Assembly (NCBI RefSeq): GCF_039852015.1
Contig: NZ_CP156626.1
Coordinates: forward strand, 124,001-188,000
Source of the DNA: Robbsia sp. KACC 23696
GTDB taxonomy: Bacteria > Pseudomonadota > Gammaproteobacteria > Burkholderiales > Burkholderiaceae
Direction: 5' to 3'
DNA: 64,000 bases
Shown here: one piece after another, positions 53,090 through 64,000 of the stretch
How the letters are laid out: every line of letters begins with the position of its first letter
Numbering within the stretch: position 1 is the first letter of the stretch
Notes under the pieces: generated by a model
The model's input: only the letters and a program-made list of their open reading frames with translations
The model's database searches: none
Told to the model about the DNA's origin: nothing
Program-made: the position numbers and the translations under genes

Positions 53090-53968
53090 ATGACACAGAT
53101 ATTTTGCGTGGCAAACCAGAAGGGTGGGGTAGGAAAGACGACGACAGCCGTCAATTTGGCGGCGAGTCTTGCTTCGCAAAATCAACGCGTGTTGCTGGTC
53201 GATCTGGATCCGCAGGGCAATGCGACGATGGGCAGTGGCGTCGACAAGCAGGCACTGGTCCACACGATCTACCAGGTACTGATCGGCGACATACCCATCG
53301 CGGATACCATCGTTCCGGCCGGCGACACCGGTTATGACATGGTGCCGGCCAACCGCGAGTTAGCGGGTGCCGAAGTCGATCTCGTCGACGTCGAGCGTCG
53401 CGAGCGCCGACTGCGCGAGGCGTTGGAATCCGTGCAGTCCCGCTACGACTACATCCTGATCGATTGTCCACCGGCGTTGTCGCTGCTGACATTGAACGGC
53501 CTGGTGTCGGCACATGGCGTTATCATTCCGATGCAGTGCGAATACTTCGCCTTGGAAGGACTGTCCGATCTGGTCAATACGATCAAGCAAGTGCATGCCA
53601 ATCTGAACCGCGATTTGAAGATCATCGGTTTGCTTCGGGTGATGTTCGATCCGCGGATTACGCTGCAACAGCAAGTTTCCGAACAGCTGAAGCAGCACTT
53701 TGGCGACAAGGTATTTGATACCGTGATTCCGCGAAATGTGCGTTTGGCCGAGGCGCCGAGTTATGGCCTGCCGGGCACCACATTCGATCCGAGCTCCCGG
53801 GGTGCGCAAGCCTACACCCAGTTCGGCGAAGAAATGATCCGTCGGCACGGAAAGACCGCGGTAGGGAATACGGCCAGCACGTCGTCCAAGGGGGCTACTG
53901 CCTCGAGCGACGAGGCCGCACAAGGCGCCGCCATGAGCAATGAAACCGGTACCGCAGGAGCACTATGA
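53090..53968 (+). CDS. parA: Chromosome partitioning ATPase ParA (Soj)
   Basis: A 292-residue Walker-type ATPase that binds nucleoid DNA and drives ParB-parS complexes apart. Deviant Walker A KGGVGKTTTA at 11-20, signature VDLDPQGNATMGSGVD, Walker B YILIDCPPALS, and the family segment MQCEYFALEGLSDL. The last 40 residues are a non-conserved Ser/Ala/Thr tail. GAGGAAAG precedes the ATG at 53090. The stop overlaps the parB start by ATGA. Confidence 0.96.
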   Translation: MTQIFCVANQKGGVGKTTTAVNLAASLASQNQRVLLVDLDPQGNATMGSGVDKQALVHTIYQVLIGDIPIADTIVPAGDTGYDMVPANRELAGAEVDLVDVERRERRLREALESVQSRYDYILIDCPPALSLLTLNGLVSAHGVIIPMQCEYFALEGLSDLVNTIKQVHANLNRDLKIIGLLRVMFDPRITLQQQVSEQLKQHFGDKVFDTVIPRNVRLAEAPSYGLPGTTFDPSSRGAQAYTQFGEEMIRRHGKTAVGNTASTSSKGATASSDEAAQGAAMSNETGTAGAL

Positions 53969-54873
53969 AACCGACGGTCGCAAAAAAGAAAGGTTTGGGA
54001 CGCGGGCTTGAAACGCTGCTGGGTGGTAACGCCGATATCGCCGATGCGATGCAACGCGAAGCACATCCCAGCACCATGCCGTTGCGCCAATTGGTGCCGG
54101 GCAAATACCAGCCGCGCACGCGGATGGACGAAGGCGCACTGCAGGATCTCGCGGCCAGTATCCGTGCCCAGGGATTGATGCAGCCGATCCTGGTTCGTCC
54201 GATCGGCGGCGATATCTACGAGATCATCGCGGGTGAGCGTCGCTTCCGCGCCGCGAATCTGGCCGGCCTCAGTGAAGTACCGGTTCTGGTGAAGGACGTT
54301 CCCGATCAAGCGGCTGCCGCGATGGCGCTGATCGAGAACATCCAACGTGAAGACCTGAATCCGCTCGAAGAAGCGCAGGGCATTCAGCGACTGCTCGACG
54401 AATTTTCCTTTACGCACGAGCAAGCCGCGGAATCGGTAGGGCGCTCCCGTAGCGCGGTATCGAATCTGCTGCGCTTGCTCAATCTGGCCGCGCCGGTCCA
54501 GACGATGCTGCTGGCCGGCGATCTCGACATGGGCCATGCCCGCGCATTGCTGTCGGTCGATGCCGGCACACAAGTTGCCTTGGCAAATCAAATCGTGAAT
54601 CGACGCCTGTCGGTGCGCGAGGCGGAGAAACTCGTCGCGCTGACAGCGCAGGACGACAAGGGCTCGCCCAAAGCCCCCAAGGCACGCAAATCTCGCGATT
54701 TGTCACGTCTTGAGGACGAGCTGGCCGATTTGCTGTCCGCCTCCGTCGACATCAAGGTTGGTAGAGGCGGGCGGGGCCAGCTGAAGATCGATTTCGGCAG
54801 CCTGGATGCATTGGAAGGTATCATCGTCCGGCTGCGACAACCGATGCCGGAAGAAGGCACCGCATCGCGCTGA
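53965..54873 (+). CDS. parB: Chromosome partitioning protein ParB (Spo0J)
   Basis: A 302-residue parS-binding CTPase. It starts with the Lys-rich KKKGLGRGLETLLGG, has the CTP-binding ParB/Srx fold (LVPGKYQPRTRMDE, GERRFRAANLAGL, ENIQREDLNPLEEA), the helix-turn-helix (THEQAAESVGRSRSAVSNLL) and a C-terminal dimerisation domain (KVGRGGRGQLKIDFGSLDAL). Three perfect or near-perfect parS sites and one weaker site lie within 5 kb upstream, fitting an origin-proximal segregation locus. Confidence 0.96.
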   Translation: MKPTVAKKKGLGRGLETLLGGNADIADAMQREAHPSTMPLRQLVPGKYQPRTRMDEGALQDLAASIRAQGLMQPILVRPIGGDIYEIIAGERRFRAANLAGLSEVPVLVKDVPDQAAAAMALIENIQREDLNPLEEAQGIQRLLDEFSFTHEQAAESVGRSRSAVSNLLRLLNLAAPVQTMLLAGDLDMGHARALLSVDAGTQVALANQIVNRRLSVREAEKLVALTAQDDKGSPKAPKARKSRDLSRLEDELADLLSASVDIKVGRGGRGQLKIDFGSLDALEGIIVRLRQPMPEEGTASR

Positions 54874-55348
54874 GCGCTTTCCTGGGTGAACCGAGCGGGA
54901 TATAGGCGCACAGTCTGAATTCCTGTCGAGGCGTGCGACGTCCTGGTCGTGGAGCATGGCGGAAGATGCGTGCATTACGCTATAAGCACGTGTCAAACAA
55001 GCGAATGTCTGAAACTGCCGACATGCGGCAATACGTCGCAAGGGCGCAATCGGCCAAACGTTTACTCTTGCCCCTCGCTGCGTCCCTTACCATGCGCAGT
55101 AGGGCGAATAATGGCGCGAATTCGGGCCGGATCGGGTTGACGTGTCGCAGCATTGGCAGTGCTTGTCGGATGAGGCCTCTTAGGGCACGCGAGGCGGGAA
55201 AAACCAAGCGTTTTTCCGGAATCGCAAGACAGGGGCCAGGCGGCGATAATCGCTTGAATCGCCTGAGATAATCGCTTACAATCGCCCGGATTTATCTGTC
55301 AGCCAGGTCTATTCGAAAGCGTGCTGAAAGCCGCGGGAGTGCAAGTGT
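54874..55348. other. Intergenic region parB-atpI
   Basis: A 475-bp gap. Apart from the atp promoter at its right end I see no gene: a plus-strand frame at 54933-55271 has no ribosome binding site or family resemblance. Confidence 0.45.
55254..55282 (+). promoter_or_regulatory. Sigma70 promoter of the atp operon
   Basis: TTGAAT at 55254-55259 and TACAAT at 55277-55282 with exactly 17 nt between them. The predicted start is near 55289, about 60 nt before atpI. This is the strongest promoter match in the window. Confidence 0.75.
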
Positions 55349-55975
55349 ATGGTTGGAACGGCGGATGACGCCGGCGCGCAAAAGACGCGCGACGCGGGCA
55401 GCGCGCCTTCCCACCGGACCGAACGTGGCGAGTCGTCTATGACGGCCGAGCACGACTCCTCGGGGCGAAGCGCCCACCGCAGCGATGTTTCCGTTTCCGC
55501 CTCATCCGAGTTCGACAGCCCCGGGGTTGTCACCGAGGATTGGGATGATTGGCAGGAAACCCCGCCGCCGGTGGTGCCACTCACGCGAGAGCAGGCACAA
55601 CAGTTGTTCGGGCCCGATGTCGGGCGTCCGTCGCGGGTCACCCCGCTGCGGGTGGTGCTTGCGCAGATTGCGTTGACGATCGTCGCGGCCTGCGTGGCGG
55701 CGGTCCTGAGCGCCAATGCAACGGCGGCGGCACTGTCGGCGTTGATCGGCGGGATGATCTGCTGGATTCCGGGCGGTGCCTTCGCCGCGTATCTGCGCCG
55801 TCGCGGGCGCGATTCGGTGGGCGTCTGGATGTTGGCTGAAGGGGTCAAGTTGGGACTGACGATCGCGATGTTTATCGCGGTCGCGGTGTTGTACCGGGAA
55901 GTGCGGTGGTTGCCGTTGCTCCTGACCTATGTGTTGGCGCTGAAGACTTATTGGCTCGCGCTGGCATGGCGGTAA
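55349..55975 (+). CDS. atpI: ATP synthase subunit I
   Basis: A 208-residue membrane protein, first gene of the atp operon. The last 115 residues contain the four hydrophobic helices of AtpI (VVLAQIALTIVAACVAAVL, then AALIGGMICWIPGGAF, and two more). AtpI helps c-ring assembly. The first 90 residues are a polar, acidic extension (Ser/Glu/Asp-rich) that is not part of the classical domain; the ATG at 55349 follows GGGAG, whereas an ATG at 55439 lacks a site. Second and later atp genes follow on the same strand. Confidence 0.82.
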   Translation: MVGTADDAGAQKTRDAGSAPSHRTERGESSMTAEHDSSGRSAHRSDVSVSASSEFDSPGVVTEDWDDWQETPPPVVPLTREQAQQLFGPDVGRPSRVTPLRVVLAQIALTIVAACVAAVLSANATAAALSALIGGMICWIPGGAFAAYLRRRGRDSVGVWMLAEGVKLGLTIAMFIAVAVLYREVRWLPLLLTYVLALKTYWLALAWR

Positions 55976-56125
55976 GTGGCAGGTTGCAAGACCTGCAGGA
56001 CGGCATGTCGGGAGAACCGGCGCGCCGGACCGACGTAACGTGGCACCGTGTCGCCGTACCCTGCCATCAGTAGGCGCTGCCCGCTGCTTGGCTGTCCGAA
56101 TTCTTAAAATTGGTGCTTTAATCCT

Positions 56126-56974
56126 ATGGCTGCTGGATCCGAAACTGCGCTGACGCCTTCTGAATATATTGCGCACCATCTGCAAAACTTTGCGACGGGC
56201 CATCAGCACAAGCTGATCGATTTCTCGATCATCAACATCGACACGATGTTCTGGTCGATCGTCGCTGGCGTCATCACGATGACGCTGCTGATCTCGTCGG
56301 CACGCCGTGCATCGCCGGGCGTGCCGACGCGTTTCCAGTGCCTGATCGAAATGCTGGTCGAGATGGTCGAAGATCAGTCGAAGTCGATCGTTCACGGTGA
56401 CCGCCGCTTCATCGCGCCGCTGGCCCTGATGGTTTTCGTCTGGGTCGCACTGATGAACTCGTTCGACTTGATCCCGGTCGATCTGCCGAGCCACGTTATT
56501 AGCTGGATCGGATTGAGCGGCGTCGTCAGCCATCACCGTATCGTTCCCACCGCCGACCTGAACGCCACGATGGGTATGTCCCTCGGCGTGCTGATCCTGA
56601 TGCTGTACTACAGCGTCAAGATCAAGGGTGCCGGCGGCTGGGGTAAGGAATTGATCAGTGCACCGTTCGGCAATCACTTTGTCCTGTGGATCCCGAACCT
56701 GGCACTGAACATCATCGAATACGTTGCACGGACCGTGTCGCTGGGCATGCGGCTGTTCGGCAATATGTATGCGGGCGAGCTGCTGTTCCTGCTGATCGCT
56801 TTGCTGGGCAGCATCTGGCACTTCGACGCAAGTGCCGGCGTGCTGGGCTTCGTCGGCAACGTGGTGGCCGGTAGCGTCTGGGCGATCTTCCACATCCTGA
56901 TCGTCTTGCTGCAAGCCTTCATTTTCATGATGTTGACGCTGGTGTATCTTGGCCAGGCTCACGATAAACATTGA
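56126..56974 (+). CDS. atpB: ATP synthase Fo subunit a
   Basis: A 282-residue membrane subunit forming the proton half-channels. Five to six helices are visible. The essential Arg is in ARTVSLGMRLFGNMYAGELL, and the conserved family block VWVALMNSFDLIPVDLP is upstream. The N-terminus before HHLQNF is short and polar. It follows atpI by 150 bp. Confidence 0.97.
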   Translation: MAAGSETALTPSEYIAHHLQNFATGHQHKLIDFSIINIDTMFWSIVAGVITMTLLISSARRASPGVPTRFQCLIEMLVEMVEDQSKSIVHGDRRFIAPLALMVFVWVALMNSFDLIPVDLPSHVISWIGLSGVVSHHRIVPTADLNATMGMSLGVLILMLYYSVKIKGAGGWGKELISAPFGNHFVLWIPNLALNIIEYVARTVSLGMRLFGNMYAGELLFLLIALLGSIWHFDASAGVLGFVGNVVAGSVWAIFHILIVLLQAFIFMMLTLVYLGQAHDKH

Positions 56975-57036
56975 TCGGACTCTTTGCGGAATCGATCGCG
57001 TTTTTCACCATTAGTCGTTATTTATCCCGTTTTTAA

Positions 57037-57336
<300 letters not shown>

Positions 57337-57618
57337 TCGCGTCGCTTGACGTCCAGTGGAGGATGGCGCCTAAGTAGGCGGCGGCGTCGGCATGACGGAC
57401 CCGTTGCCCACTGCCAGGCGATTTCGATCCTGCGTTGGCCGCCGCGTTAGCGGCACCCCGCTCCACTCCGCCGGCGACGCCGCCGGGAACCGCCGTCAGG
57501 CGGCTCTCCGGCCCGTCGATGGGAGGGGCGGCGGCAAGTGGTAACCCAGGTATCGGGCGCGGCGGTAGCAGCGGCAGCGCGTTCTCCAGTCCGGTGCAGT
57601 ACTCGTAAAGGAAACACA
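57337..57618 (+). other. Long hairpin-rich atpE-atpF spacer
   Basis: A 282-bp non-coding gap inside the operon. GCCGC-GTTA-GCGGC (57441-57454) and CCGCC-GTCA-GGCGG (57490-57503) are perfect GC hairpins without T-runs. They may protect the upstream atpE message or set differential expression of the c subunit. Confidence 0.5.
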
Positions 57619-58089
57619 GTGAATCTCAACGCAACCCTGATTGCGCAGTTGATCGTGTTCCTGATCCTTGCGTGGTTCACGATGAAATTCGTGTGGCCGC
57701 CGCTGATCAAGGCGCTCGACGAACGCGCGAGAAAGATCGCCGACGGCCTGGCCGCCGCCGAAAAGGGCAAGGCCGACCTCGCCGATGCGCAGAAGCGTAT
57801 CGACAAGTCGTTGGCGGAAGCACGCGACCAAGGTCAAAGCCGCATCGCCGACGCAGAAAAGCGTGCGCAGCAGGCAGCCGACGAAATCAAGGCGAAGGCG
57901 GAAGCCGACGCTGCTCGGATCATCGCTACGGCGAAGGCCGAGGCGGATCAGCAGATCGCGCGTGCCCGTGAAACGCTGCGTGGTGAAGTCGCCGTCCTGG
58001 CAGTCAAGGGCGCCGAGCAGATCCTGCGCCGTGAGATCGATGCCAATGCTCACGCCGACCTGCTGAACCAACTGAAGGCCGAGCTCTGA
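57619..58089 (+). CDS. atpF: ATP synthase Fo subunit b
   Basis: A 156-residue peripheral stalk subunit: N-terminal membrane helix ([20 protein letters not shown], residues about 7-27) followed by a long charged coiled coil ([20 protein letters not shown] onward). It starts with GTG at 57619 behind AAAGGA; frames opening at 57538 lack a site. Length matches the 156 residues common in betaproteobacteria. The stop is 2 bp before atpH. Confidence 0.96.
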   Translation: MNLNATLIAQLIVFLILAWFTMKFVWPPLIKALDERARKIADGLAAAEKGKADLADAQKRIDKSLAEARDQGQSRIADAEKRAQQAADEIKAKAEADAARIIATAKAEADQQIARARETLRGEVAVLAVKGAEQILRREIDANAHADLLNQLKAEL

Positions 58090-58091
58090 TC

Positions 58092-58649
58092 ATGGCTGAA
58101 CTCGCGACAATCGCCCGCCCCTACGCCGAAGCCGCTTTCGACGTCGCGCGCGCACCAGCCGAAGCTGGCCAGGGCGCCGTGTCCACCGAAGCCTGGTTGA
58201 CGCAACTGCAGGCGCTGGCGCAAGTGGCCAGCCAACCTGAAGTCCGCTCGCTGACGAATGATCCGAAGATCAGCCGTGCGCAGCTGTTCGAGCTGCTCGC
58301 TGGTAGCGCCGGCGTGACGCTGGATGCACCGGTGCGCAACTTCGCGCAGATGTTGGTCGACAATCGCCGCATCGCGTTGCTGCCGGAGATTGCCGCGCAG
58401 TTCGAAGCGTTGAAGCACGCCAGCGAAGGCATTTCCGATGCCGTGATCACCAGCGCATTCCCGCTCTCGGGCGCGGCGTTGACGGATCTGGTGACGGTGC
58501 TGGAAAAGAAGTTCGGACGCAAGCTGCAAGCACAGGTCGTTGTCGACCCGGCGCTCATCGGTGGCGTCAGTGTGGCGGTTGGGGATGAAGTGCTCGATAC
58601 GTCGGTGCGTGCGCGCCTGACGCGGATGCAGGCCACGCTGGCCGCGTAA
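58092..58649 (+). CDS. atpH: ATP synthase F1 subunit delta
   Basis: A 185-residue subunit joining the peripheral stalk to the F1 head. Starts [20 protein letters not shown] as in the family, six-helix N-terminal domain, then the C-terminal signature [20 protein letters not shown] and RLTRMQATL. It overlaps nothing and is 2 bp after atpF, so translation is probably coupled. Confidence 0.97.
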   Translation: MAELATIARPYAEAAFDVARAPAEAGQGAVSTEAWLTQLQALAQVASQPEVRSLTNDPKISRAQLFELLAGSAGVTLDAPVRNFAQMLVDNRRIALLPEIAAQFEALKHASEGISDAVITSAFPLSGAALTDLVTVLEKKFGRKLQAQVVVDPALIGGVSVAVGDEVLDTSVRARLTRMQATLAA

Positions 58650-58810
58650 TCCGCTGCGACAGCACTGACTGAGTTCGCGCCCCAGGGTTTCGCAGCAATG
58701 CGGCCCCGGGGCGCGAACGCGCTGATGCCGTCGGTGATAAGACCGACATGAAGCCGATAGCAGGCAATGGGTCTGCCGGCGGCAAAGAATTGACTATCAG
58801 GAGCAGCAAA

Positions 58811-60352
58811 ATGCAACTCAACCCATCTGAGATCAGCGAGCTGATCAAGACCCGTATCCAGGGTCTGGAAGCGGGCGCGGATCTGCAAAATCAGGGCACC
58901 GTGATCTCGGTGAGCGACGGCATCGTGCGTATCCACGGCCTGTCGAACGTGACGCAAGGTGAAATGCTCGAATTCCCGGGCAACATCTTCGGCCTGGCGT
59001 TGAACCTGGAACGCGACTCCGTTGGCGCGGTCATTCTGGGTGAATACGACAGCATCTCCGAAGGCGACACCGTGAAGTGCACGGGACGTCAGTTGGATGT
59101 GCCGGTGGGTCCGGAACTGCTGGGCCGTGTCGTCGACACGCTCGGTAACCCGATCGACGGCAAGGGCCCGATCGCGACGCAAACGCGCGACGCCATCGAA
59201 AAGATCGCGCCGGGCGTGATCTGGCGCCAAGGCGTGGACCAGCCGCTGGCAACGGGCATCAAGGCGATCGACGCCATGGTGCCGGTCGGCCGCGGTCAGC
59301 GCGAGTTGATCATCGGCGACCGTCAGACCGGCAAGACCGCGGTGGCGATCGACGCGATCATCAACCAGAAGGGCAAGGGCGTGAAGTGTATCTACGTCGC
59401 CATCGGTCAGAAGGCGTCGTCGATCACGAACATCGTGCGCAAGCTGGAAGAAACCGGCGCGTTGGAATACACGACCGTCGTCGCTGCGATGGCGTCGGCT
59501 CCGGCCGCGATGCAATACCTGGCGCCGTACGCCGGTTGCACGATGGGCGAATACTTCCGCGACCGTGGTGAAGACGCGCTGATCATCTATGATGATCTGA
59601 CGAAGCAAGCCTTCGCGTATCGCCAAATCTCGCTGCTGCTGCGCCGTCCGCCGGGCCGTGAAGCCTATCCGGGCGACGTGTTCTATCTGCACTCGCGCCT
59701 GTTGGAGCGTGCGGCACGCGTGTCGGCCGACTACGTCGAGAAGTTCACGAACGGCGCCGTCAAGGGCAAGACCGGTTCGCTGACGGCACTGCCGATCATC
59801 GAAACGCAAGCAGGCGACGTGACGGCATTCGTGCCGACCAACGTGATCTCGATCACCGACGGCCAGATATTCCTGGAAACGGACCTGTTCAACGCCGGCG
59901 TCCGCCCCGCGATCAACGCCGGTATTTCGGTGTCGCGTGTGGGTGGTGCGGCGCAGACGAAGGTCGTCAAGAAGCTGTCCGGCGGTATCCGTACCGATCT
60001 GGCGCAGTACCGCGAATTGGCTGCGTTCGCGCAGTTCGCCTCGGATCTGGACGAAGTGACCCGTCGCCAGCTCGAGCGCGGCCGTCGCGTGACCGAACTA
60101 CTGAAGCAGCCGCAGTACCAGCCATTGCAAGTCTGGGAAATGGCCGTCGAACTGTTCGCCGCGAACAACGGCTATCTGGACGACATCGATGTCGCGAAGG
60201 TGCTGTCGTTCGGCAAGAATCTGCGTGAGAGCCTGAAGGCGAACAAGGCAGATCTGATCGGTCGCATCGAAGACAAGAAGGAACTGACGAAGGACGACGA
60301 GCCGTTGCTGCATGCGGCGGTCAAGGACTTCAAGCAGTCCGGCGCTTACTGA
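58811..60352 (+). CDS. atpA: ATP synthase F1 subunit alpha
   Basis: A 513-residue regulatory nucleotide-binding subunit. Beta-barrel N-domain ([20 protein letters not shown]), P-loop GDRQTGKT at 169-176, and the alpha-specific [19 protein letters not shown] signature with the usual QFASDLD that follows. AGGAG precedes the ATG at 58811; a frame from 58748 has no site. It follows atpH after 161 bp. Confidence 0.98.
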   Translation: MQLNPSEISELIKTRIQGLEAGADLQNQGTVISVSDGIVRIHGLSNVTQGEMLEFPGNIFGLALNLERDSVGAVILGEYDSISEGDTVKCTGRQLDVPVGPELLGRVVDTLGNPIDGKGPIATQTRDAIEKIAPGVIWRQGVDQPLATGIKAIDAMVPVGRGQRELIIGDRQTGKTAVAIDAIINQKGKGVKCIYVAIGQKASSITNIVRKLEETGALEYTTVVAAMASAPAAMQYLAPYAGCTMGEYFRDRGEDALIIYDDLTKQAFAYRQISLLLRRPPGREAYPGDVFYLHSRLLERAARVSADYVEKFTNGAVKGKTGSLTALPIIETQAGDVTAFVPTNVISITDGQIFLETDLFNAGVRPAINAGISVSRVGGAAQTKVVKKLSGGIRTDLAQYRELAAFAQFASDLDEVTRRQLERGRRVTELLKQPQYQPLQVWEMAVELFAANNGYLDDIDVAKVLSFGKNLRESLKANKADLIGRIEDKKELTKDDEPLLHAAVKDFKQSGAY

Positions 60353-60509
60353 CACGTTGCGGGTTAAACCGGCAGCGCAGTGCGGCATGCGTCTGCAGTG
60401 AACGACAGGCATGCAAAGCGTTGGACGCATCGACCGAAGCGAGCGATGTGTCCGACGCCTGGTTCCCCCCGGACAGCACGGTGATGCCGGTACCGACAGG
60501 AGTTGAGCA

Positions 60510-62821
<2,312 letters not shown>

Positions 62822-63001
62822 TACGACGCGCATCGTTTAGCAGGGCACTTTCGGGTGTCTCCGATAAACGATGCAGGGCGAACGGTGGGCGGCGCGTGGC
62901 GCCGTTCCAAGCCGCTCGGCGTCCTGAATGCCGTCACGGCATAGGGGAGCGTTCGAGCGCGGAATGGGGGCCCTGCGCCGCCCACACGATCAGGAATCGA
63001 T

Positions 63002-63421
63002 ATGGCAACCATCAAAGTAGACGTCGTCAGCGTGGAAGGCGAGATTTTCTCGGGACAGGCGAAGTTTGTCGCACTGCCGGGCGAATCGGGTGAGCTGGGC
63101 ATTTTGCCGGGCCACACGCCGTTGATCACGCGTATTCGTCCCGGTGCAGTGCGCATCGAGGCGGAGAACGGTCAGGAAGAATTCGTCTTCGTCGCCGGGG
63201 GTATCCTCGACATCCAGCCGAATGGCGTCACGGTGCTGGCCGATACGGCTATCCGTGGCAAGGATCTCGACGAAGCGAAGGCAGAAGAAGCACGTCGCGC
63301 AGCGGAAGAAGCGTTGGCAAATGGTGGATCGGATCTGCAATACGCTGCAGCACAGGCCGAGCTGGCCGCTGCGGTGGCGCAATTGACCGCCATTCAGCAA
63401 CTGCGTCGTCGCCGGAATTAA
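63002..63421 (+). CDS. atpC: ATP synthase F1 subunit epsilon
   Basis: A 139-residue subunit that couples the rotor and inhibits hydrolysis. Beta-sandwich N-domain ([49 protein letters not shown]) and two C-terminal helices ([31 protein letters not shown]). It follows atpD by 180 bp and is the last gene of the operon, before tandem hairpins. Confidence 0.97.
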   Translation: MATIKVDVVSVEGEIFSGQAKFVALPGESGELGILPGHTPLITRIRPGAVRIEAENGQEEFVFVAGGILDIQPNGVTVLADTAIRGKDLDEAKAEEARRAAEEALANGGSDLQYAAAQAELAAAVAQLTAIQQLRRRRN

Positions 63422-63430
63422 GCGTGTGAC

Positions 63431-63489
63431 AGTGCGCCGTGTTCGGCGCACTCACGGAGCCGCATCCTGTCGCAGGATGCGGCTTTTTT
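63431..63489 (+). terminator. Tandem hairpin terminator of the atp operon
   Basis: First hairpin AGTGCGCC/GGCGCACT (63431-63452). Then an 11-bp stem GCCGCATCCTG (63459-63469) against CAGGATGCGGC (63473-63483), loop TCG, followed by TTTTTT (63484-63489). A textbook rho-independent terminator 38 bp after atpC. Confidence 0.92.
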
Positions 63490-63558
63490 CATTCTGGCGG
63501 CGCGGGGAAAAGGCGAGGAACGTCGCCGCGAACGGCGGCTCGCGCCAGAGCGCGGAGC

Positions 63559-63586
63559 AAAAAAAAAGCGGGCATGGCGCCCGCTT
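63559..63586 (-). terminator. Rho-independent terminator on the minus strand
   Basis: Stem AAGCGGGC (63566-63573) against GCCCGCTT (63579-63586), 5-nt loop, followed on the minus strand by at least eight T (63566-63559). It must end a minus-strand transcript coming from the last 400 bp of the window, where I find no convincing protein gene. Confidence 0.82.
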
Positions 63587-63597
63587 AAAACCACACG

Positions 63598-63792
63598 CTA
63601 CGGGGTTAGCGCGAGGAGACCACTTGGGATACACATCGGGGCGTGCAGCATGTGGCTGCGATCCATGTCGTACCCGGCCAATCCTGCCCGGGATCTGCGT
63701 ACATCGTAAAGGCCGCAGGCTATACACGATGGAATGACAAGGCGATGCCGCTGCGACGGCGAAGCACCTTGTAACCCGGTGATGCTTCCCAT
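63598..63792 (-). CDS. Doubtful 64-codon frame upstream of a terminator
   Basis: A minus-strand frame from ATG at 63792 to TAG at 63598, just before the terminator at 63559-63586. The product (MGSITGLQGASPSQRHRLVI ... SGLLALTP) matches nothing I know, there is no Shine-Dalgarno, and third codon positions are less GC-rich than in neighbouring genes. The transcript may instead be a non-coding RNA. Confidence 0.25.
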   Translation of the reverse strand: MGSITGLQGASPSQRHRLVIPSCIACGLYDVRRSRAGLAGYDMDRSHMLHAPMCIPSGLLALTP

Positions 63793-64000
63793 CAGGCGCT
63801 GTGCGAAACAAAACAGCGCCGTGAAACGCGGTGGCGAGAGGTAAGATCACCCAATCGCCCACGCTTGCGGCACTCCCGCCCGAATGCGACGATATCAACG
63901 CTGCATACCTGATCGGCGCGACTGCGATGCATTGCATGTCGCTAACATTCCGATGAAACCGGTAGGTCAACCGATGTATCGGTTGCGCACACCGTCAGGT

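Noticed and set aside
63590-63840. 6S RNA or another known housekeeping RNA at the right edge
   Set aside because: I tried to fit the strand before the terminator to 6S RNA and found neither its closing stem nor its central bubble signatures.

Overview
The window is a gene-dense, GC-rich chromosomal segment of a Burkholderiaceae-type betaproteobacterium (Burkholderia, Paraburkholderia, Robbsia or a relative). This rests on four things: the type II secretion layout with gspC inverted between gspF and gspG, the mnmG-rsmG-parA-parB-atpIBEFHAGDC block with chromosome-type parS sites, a DUF3717 gene, and the phhB/AsnC-regulator pair. I see no rRNA, tRNA, insertion sequence, prophage or CRISPR array; it reads as core chromosome close to the replication origin.

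Left part (1-20.4 kb): the 3' end of an unidentified gene; a pteridine-reductase-like SDR; a yceI/cytochrome b561 pair divergent from a LysR regulator; a four-gene phosphorelay cluster (hybrid kinase with three receivers, CheR-like, CheB-like, receiver-kinase); a large-subunit catalase; a phytanoyl-CoA-type dioxygenase; a SrkA-like kinase; gshA and a glutathione S-transferase; and an orphan outer-membrane efflux lipoprotein. Several of these deal with redox stress (catalase, glutathione synthesis and use, SrkA). A candidate short sRNA with two UCUCCUCC anti-Shine-Dalgarno motifs lies on the minus strand near 16.0 kb.

Middle (20.4-40 kb): a complete type II secretion operon (gspD-E-F, then gspG-H-I-J-K-L-M-N on the minus strand, with gspC inserted in the opposite direction), a small exported lytic transglycosylase, hupB and mnmC. 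A 1.3-kb gene-free region follows. Its left half has perfect DnaA boxes inside a duplicated 40-bp element and looks like a replication origin or DnaA-binding locus. Its right half is a hairpin-rich leader in front of a CPA2 cation/proton antiporter.

Right part (40-64 kb): ybdK, a Cys/His-tailed MarR regulator with an Old-Yellow-Enzyme-type reductase, a SET-domain methyltransferase with a lysine-rich tail, a TctE/QseC-like two-component pair, a DUF3717 gene, phhB and its divergent Lrp/AsnC regulator, then mnmG-rsmG, parA-parB with four parS or parS-like sites, and the full F1Fo ATP synthase operon with a clear sigma70 promoter and a strong terminator. After it the window ends in about 400 bp with a strong minus-strand terminator and no convincing gene.
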